DNA from: Sulfitobacter brevis
Lineage (GTDB): Bacteria > Pseudomonadota > Alphaproteobacteria > Rhodobacterales > Rhodobacteraceae
Length of the DNA: 64,000 bases
Assembly (NCBI RefSeq): GCF_900112755.1
Contig: NZ_FOMW01000007.1
Location: 1-64,000, forward strand
Reading direction: 5' to 3'
Shown piece after piece: positions 62,501-64,000 of the stretch. Position numbers and translations under genes: made by a program. Under the pieces are notes generated by a model. It worked only from the letters and a program-made list of their open reading frames with translations, ran no database searches and had not been told where the DNA came from. Within the stretch, counting starts at the first letter, position 1. Each line of letters begins with the position of its first letter.

Positions 62501-64000
62501 TCGGTCCGTTGATACCATCCTGTTCGATGGCACCTGAAACCGTTCCGGCAACCGCGAGTGTGTGCGTTGTTGTCTCACCCCATAGAATGCTATCGGGTTG
62601 TGTCGCTCCGACCAGACCACTTGCATCAAAAATCTGCGCGCGGATGGAAGTTCCTGATGAATCGCCGCCCGTTTGACTAAAGTCGTGCCACGCCACCACA
62701 AAGCGACCATTTTCTAACGCCGTGACGGTGGGACAGAACTGATCACTATTCGTTGTGGTGTTAACGAGTAGTTCGCTTCCTGACTTGTTGCCATCGGCAT
62801 TGAACACCTGCGCGCGGATTGAGAAGCTATATGTCTCGCCGTCCAACTGGCTATCGTCGTGCCAGGCTATCACAAAGCGGCCGTCGCTCAGAGCGGCGAT
62901 AGTCGGATCAGACTGTTGGGATACCGTCGTGGTATTGACGAGAAACTCATCGCCTTTCTTCTGGCCACTGACATCAAATATCTGCGCTCGTACGGATCCA
63001 CCAGATGTATCAGGGCCTGTCTGACTTCTGTCTTCCCATGCTAGGACGAAACTGCCGTCGCTCAGCGTGGCGGCGGCAGGGGAGGATTGCCAATCATGCG
63101 TTGAGCTATTAACGAGAAACTCGCTACCTGCTTTGGCGCCTTGTGAGTCGAACACCTGCGCGCGGACGGATCCACCAGATGTATCGCCGTCCCCTACATT
63201 CCAGTCATCCCAAGCTACCACAAAGCCCCCCTCGTTAAGCCCAGTGATCGTGGGTGCACGCTGCAAGTCATACGTCCTTGTGTTAACTACAATTTCATCA
63301 CCTATCTTTGTGCCACTGGCGTCGAACATTTGCGCGTGGATATCCCAGACCGAGCGACTTCCCCGAAACTCGCTGACGTCGGTCCATGCAGCGACGAAAT
63401 GCCCATCACTCAGCGCGGTGATGGACGGAAAGCGCTGATCTCCATACGTCATAGTGTTGACCAGAAACTCACTGCCTGTTTTGGTACCATTTGCTTCGAA
63501 TAACTGCGCGCGGATCGCATATCCTGATGTATCGCCACCCGTTCCACTTTTATCTTCCCACGCGACCACAAAGCGGCCATCGTTCAACGTGGTCACGGTT
63601 GAAAGACGCTGATCACCATACGTCGTGCTGTTGACGAGAAATTCGCCGTCTATTTTAACGCCATTGTCATCGAACAACTGTGCGCGGATTGCATGGCCCG
63701 ATATATCGCTACCGGTTTGACTGTTGTCATCCCACACCACTACGAATCGCCCGTCGCTTAGCATAGCGGCGGCGGGATACGTCTGATCGTCCGTAGTTGT
63801 GGTGTTCACCAGAATTTCGCTGCCTACCTTCATCGGCTCATCCGAAAATTGCGGCGTCCCGTGCGCCTCCACAAACGCCACCGGATCGACCCACCCCGCT
63901 GGTGCCCCAGCAGGATTATAACCATCATCCACCGTTGGCAGCACATCGCCCAGCGTGACCTCCAAATGCAGATGCGCGAGATCGGCAAAACCGCTCTTGC
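59517..64000 (-). CDS. Giant secreted RTX protein: M23 peptidase end, propeller repeats, PPC-like, class-3 lipase, RTX (5' end outside window)
   Basis: The frame stays open to the window edge, so the N-terminus is missing; at least 1493 residues are visible. At the edge it reads ADLAHLHLEVTLG, the HLH metal motif that ends an M23 (LytM) peptidase domain. Then come seven repeats of about 58 residues (62612-63833), a PPC-like beta domain (about 62160-62550), a linker, a lipase class 3 domain with IAFKGTDSLPS and the nucleophile elbow GHSLGAAMA (serine at 61437-61439), RTX repeats (about 59800-60620) and a C-terminal signal ending GDIDGDGAADFAIEITG and DLFL. It should be exported by a type I system. 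Combined wall peptidase and lipase suggest an effector-like or predatory exoenzyme; this is inference. Confidence 0.88.
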   Translation of the reverse strand, partial: KSGFADLAHLHLEVTLGDVLPTVDDGYNPAGAPAGWVDPVAFVEAHGTPQFSDEPMKVGSEILVNTTTTDDQTYPAAAMLSDGRFVVVWDDNSQTGSDISGHAIRAQLFDDNGVKIDGEFLVNSTTYGDQRLSTVTTLNDGRFVVAWEDKSGTGGDTSGYAIRAQLFEANGTKTGSEFLVNTMTYGDQRFPSITALSDGHFVAAWTDVSEFRGSRSVWDIHAQMFDASGTKIGDEIVVNTRTYDLQRAPTITGLNEGGFVVAWDDWNVGDGDTSGGSVRAQVFDSQGAKAGSEFLVNSSTHDWQSSPAAATLSDGSFVLAWEDRSQTGPDTSGGSVRAQIFDVSGQKKGDEFLVNTTTVSQQSDPTIAALSDGRFVIAWHDDSQLDGETYSFSIRAQVFNADGNKSGSELLVNTTTNSDQFCPTVTALENGRFVVAWHDFSQTGGDSSGTSIRAQIFDASGLVGATQPDSILWGETTTHTLAVAGTVSGAIEQDGINGPTPHIDKDWFQVALQGGTAYTFDGSANVSTSDSLDAIALRLYLDNSTSVTQLVEGAMPGFTFTAPGTGSTTYYLAVSAGGTGDWMNDTGAYQVSLTANGPGVSPNRSPMATATNATADVGTSIALTDLFTFRDLDGAEDIASFVVQDRTPGGGHLTFNGGAQASNTLFERPIAELSQWRFVVGREADQIGFNAIDQAGAFNQSAAATVTPTQTVTVPASAEDLFAEMEGGNKITTLATFASAAYEKYSHSMSELASLGWNFLNGSSGLPGFTDNYYKSASILDSLSGKGTAIAAESPDGKSLVIAFKGTDSLPSVDGLLDWINNLTGITKHYSLFDLLLSNLDFASYDNIYVTGHSLGAAMAQQLMLDPEFGFSDNPRVESVVFANPGFVPASVFDPFQNNKDRMVNIAIQGDPVAEIGQVGRVAGDRYLLDHLLPASAGWHGMDWYLAGARYMDGSAFSKSIEMQSENGARDLQELQVRLDWLDGDPWIGTLPSSSVVTPTEIIFGPYPGTTQPSDTWSVSVSPSVAGSTPTVIYNAPQYTNTELYVSTTSAGQVAFQDALGVVQFLAAEYGSAAFQASPGASLTVKIASLVGTTILDNTVYFEGGGRNDSVDAAEAERRLVAQGGEGNDTLIGGSSNDKIEGGEGDDLIGGGSGGDIVMGNGGHDSIYGGLGNDFIAGGEDNDLIFGVAGLNTIYTGWGSDTVHGGIGADDIFGAGTGTNQIFGNDGDDTIRAGDGGDLIGGGAGNDTLLGSVGNDTIYGGTDNDLIGGGAGNDQIFGSAGLNTIYTGLGNDTVQGGTGADNIFGAGDSASANEMAGNDGNDTIRAGAGNDTIAGGAGDDQIFGGAGNNTIYLGLGNDFVGGGAGNDVIVAGAGTNQIFGGLGNDTVFAGFGRDVISGGPGADVFVFNSVAQAGIGTGRDVITDFKVGADKINLDPLNLTFIGAAAFSEAGQVAYLVGGSTGFLVGDIDGDGAADFAIEITGAPSISTGDLFL
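59800..60620 (-). repeat. RTX nonapeptide repeat block of the second RTX gene
   Basis: Glycine/aspartate-rich nine-residue units in several blocks, as in the first RTX gene. Units such as IFGGAGNNTIYLGLGNDFVG recur with slight changes in both genes, so they may exchange sequence by recombination. Confidence 0.85.
62612..63833 (-). repeat. Seven tandem 58-residue propeller-like repeats
   Basis: Each unit has the pattern GSEFLVNTTT, then a DQ pair, LSDGRFVVAWEDxSQTG and IRAQxFDxxG. Exactly seven copies fit a seven-bladed beta-propeller with one repeat per blade. Copies differ at many positions, so the array is old, unlike the tamB repeats. Confidence 0.85.

Overview
The window is high-GC bacterial chromosome that looks like the Roseobacter group of the alphaproteobacterial order Rhodobacterales. 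The evidence is content only: two TRAP transporters, a LIV-type ABC importer, a TamA/TamB pair, many acyl-CoA genes and secreted RTX proteins. No rRNA, tRNA or CRISPR array was seen.

Layout. 1-8.3 kb: an AI-2E family permease, a TRAP operon (dctP-dctQ-dctM), acetyl-CoA synthetase (acs) and a DUF992 exported protein. 8.7-16.4 kb: a flavin reductase, the envelope pair tamA-tamB, and rsmJ. 16.5-19.6 kb: a second TRAP operon. 19.9-30.3 kb: a TetR regulator, an acyl-CoA ligase, a nitroreductase and a tight + strand operon for acyl-CoA oxidation (ligase, 3-hydroxyacyl-CoA dehydrogenase, enoyl-CoA hydratase, ACAD11-like dehydrogenase, two SDRs, VOC protein). 30.4-39.5 kb: a - strand operon with a LIV importer, serine hydrolase, acetoacetyl-CoA ligase and TesB thioesterase. 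39.9-48.8 kb: a second - strand degradation operon (two adjacent acyl-CoA dehydrogenases, two SDRs, thiolase, nitronate monooxygenase-like protein, histidine-phosphatase-like protein, APH/ACAD10-type kinase, IclR). 48.9-52.2 kb: two MDR oxidoreductases, a histidine phosphatase and a MaoC hydratase.

52.4-55.2 kb is a decayed prophage: an integrase with an internal stop and no C-terminus, a deleted IS3-family element, coupled micro-ORFs, two frameshifted terminase-region genes and a small coiled-coil protein. 55.3-64 kb holds two large RTX proteins on the - strand. The second runs off the window; the visible part reads M23-peptidase end, seven propeller-like repeats, PPC-like domain, class-3 lipase, RTX repeats and secretion signal.

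Taken together, about 35 kb is devoted to importing organic acids (TRAP, LIV), activating them to CoA thioesters (four ligases including acs) and oxidising them (three ACADs, hydratases, hydroxyacyl dehydrogenases, thiolase), under TetR and IclR control. The APH-type kinase plus an ACAD11-like dehydrogenase suggests, as inference, a route for 4-hydroxyacyl-CoA compounds. The genes rarely identify the exact substrate.
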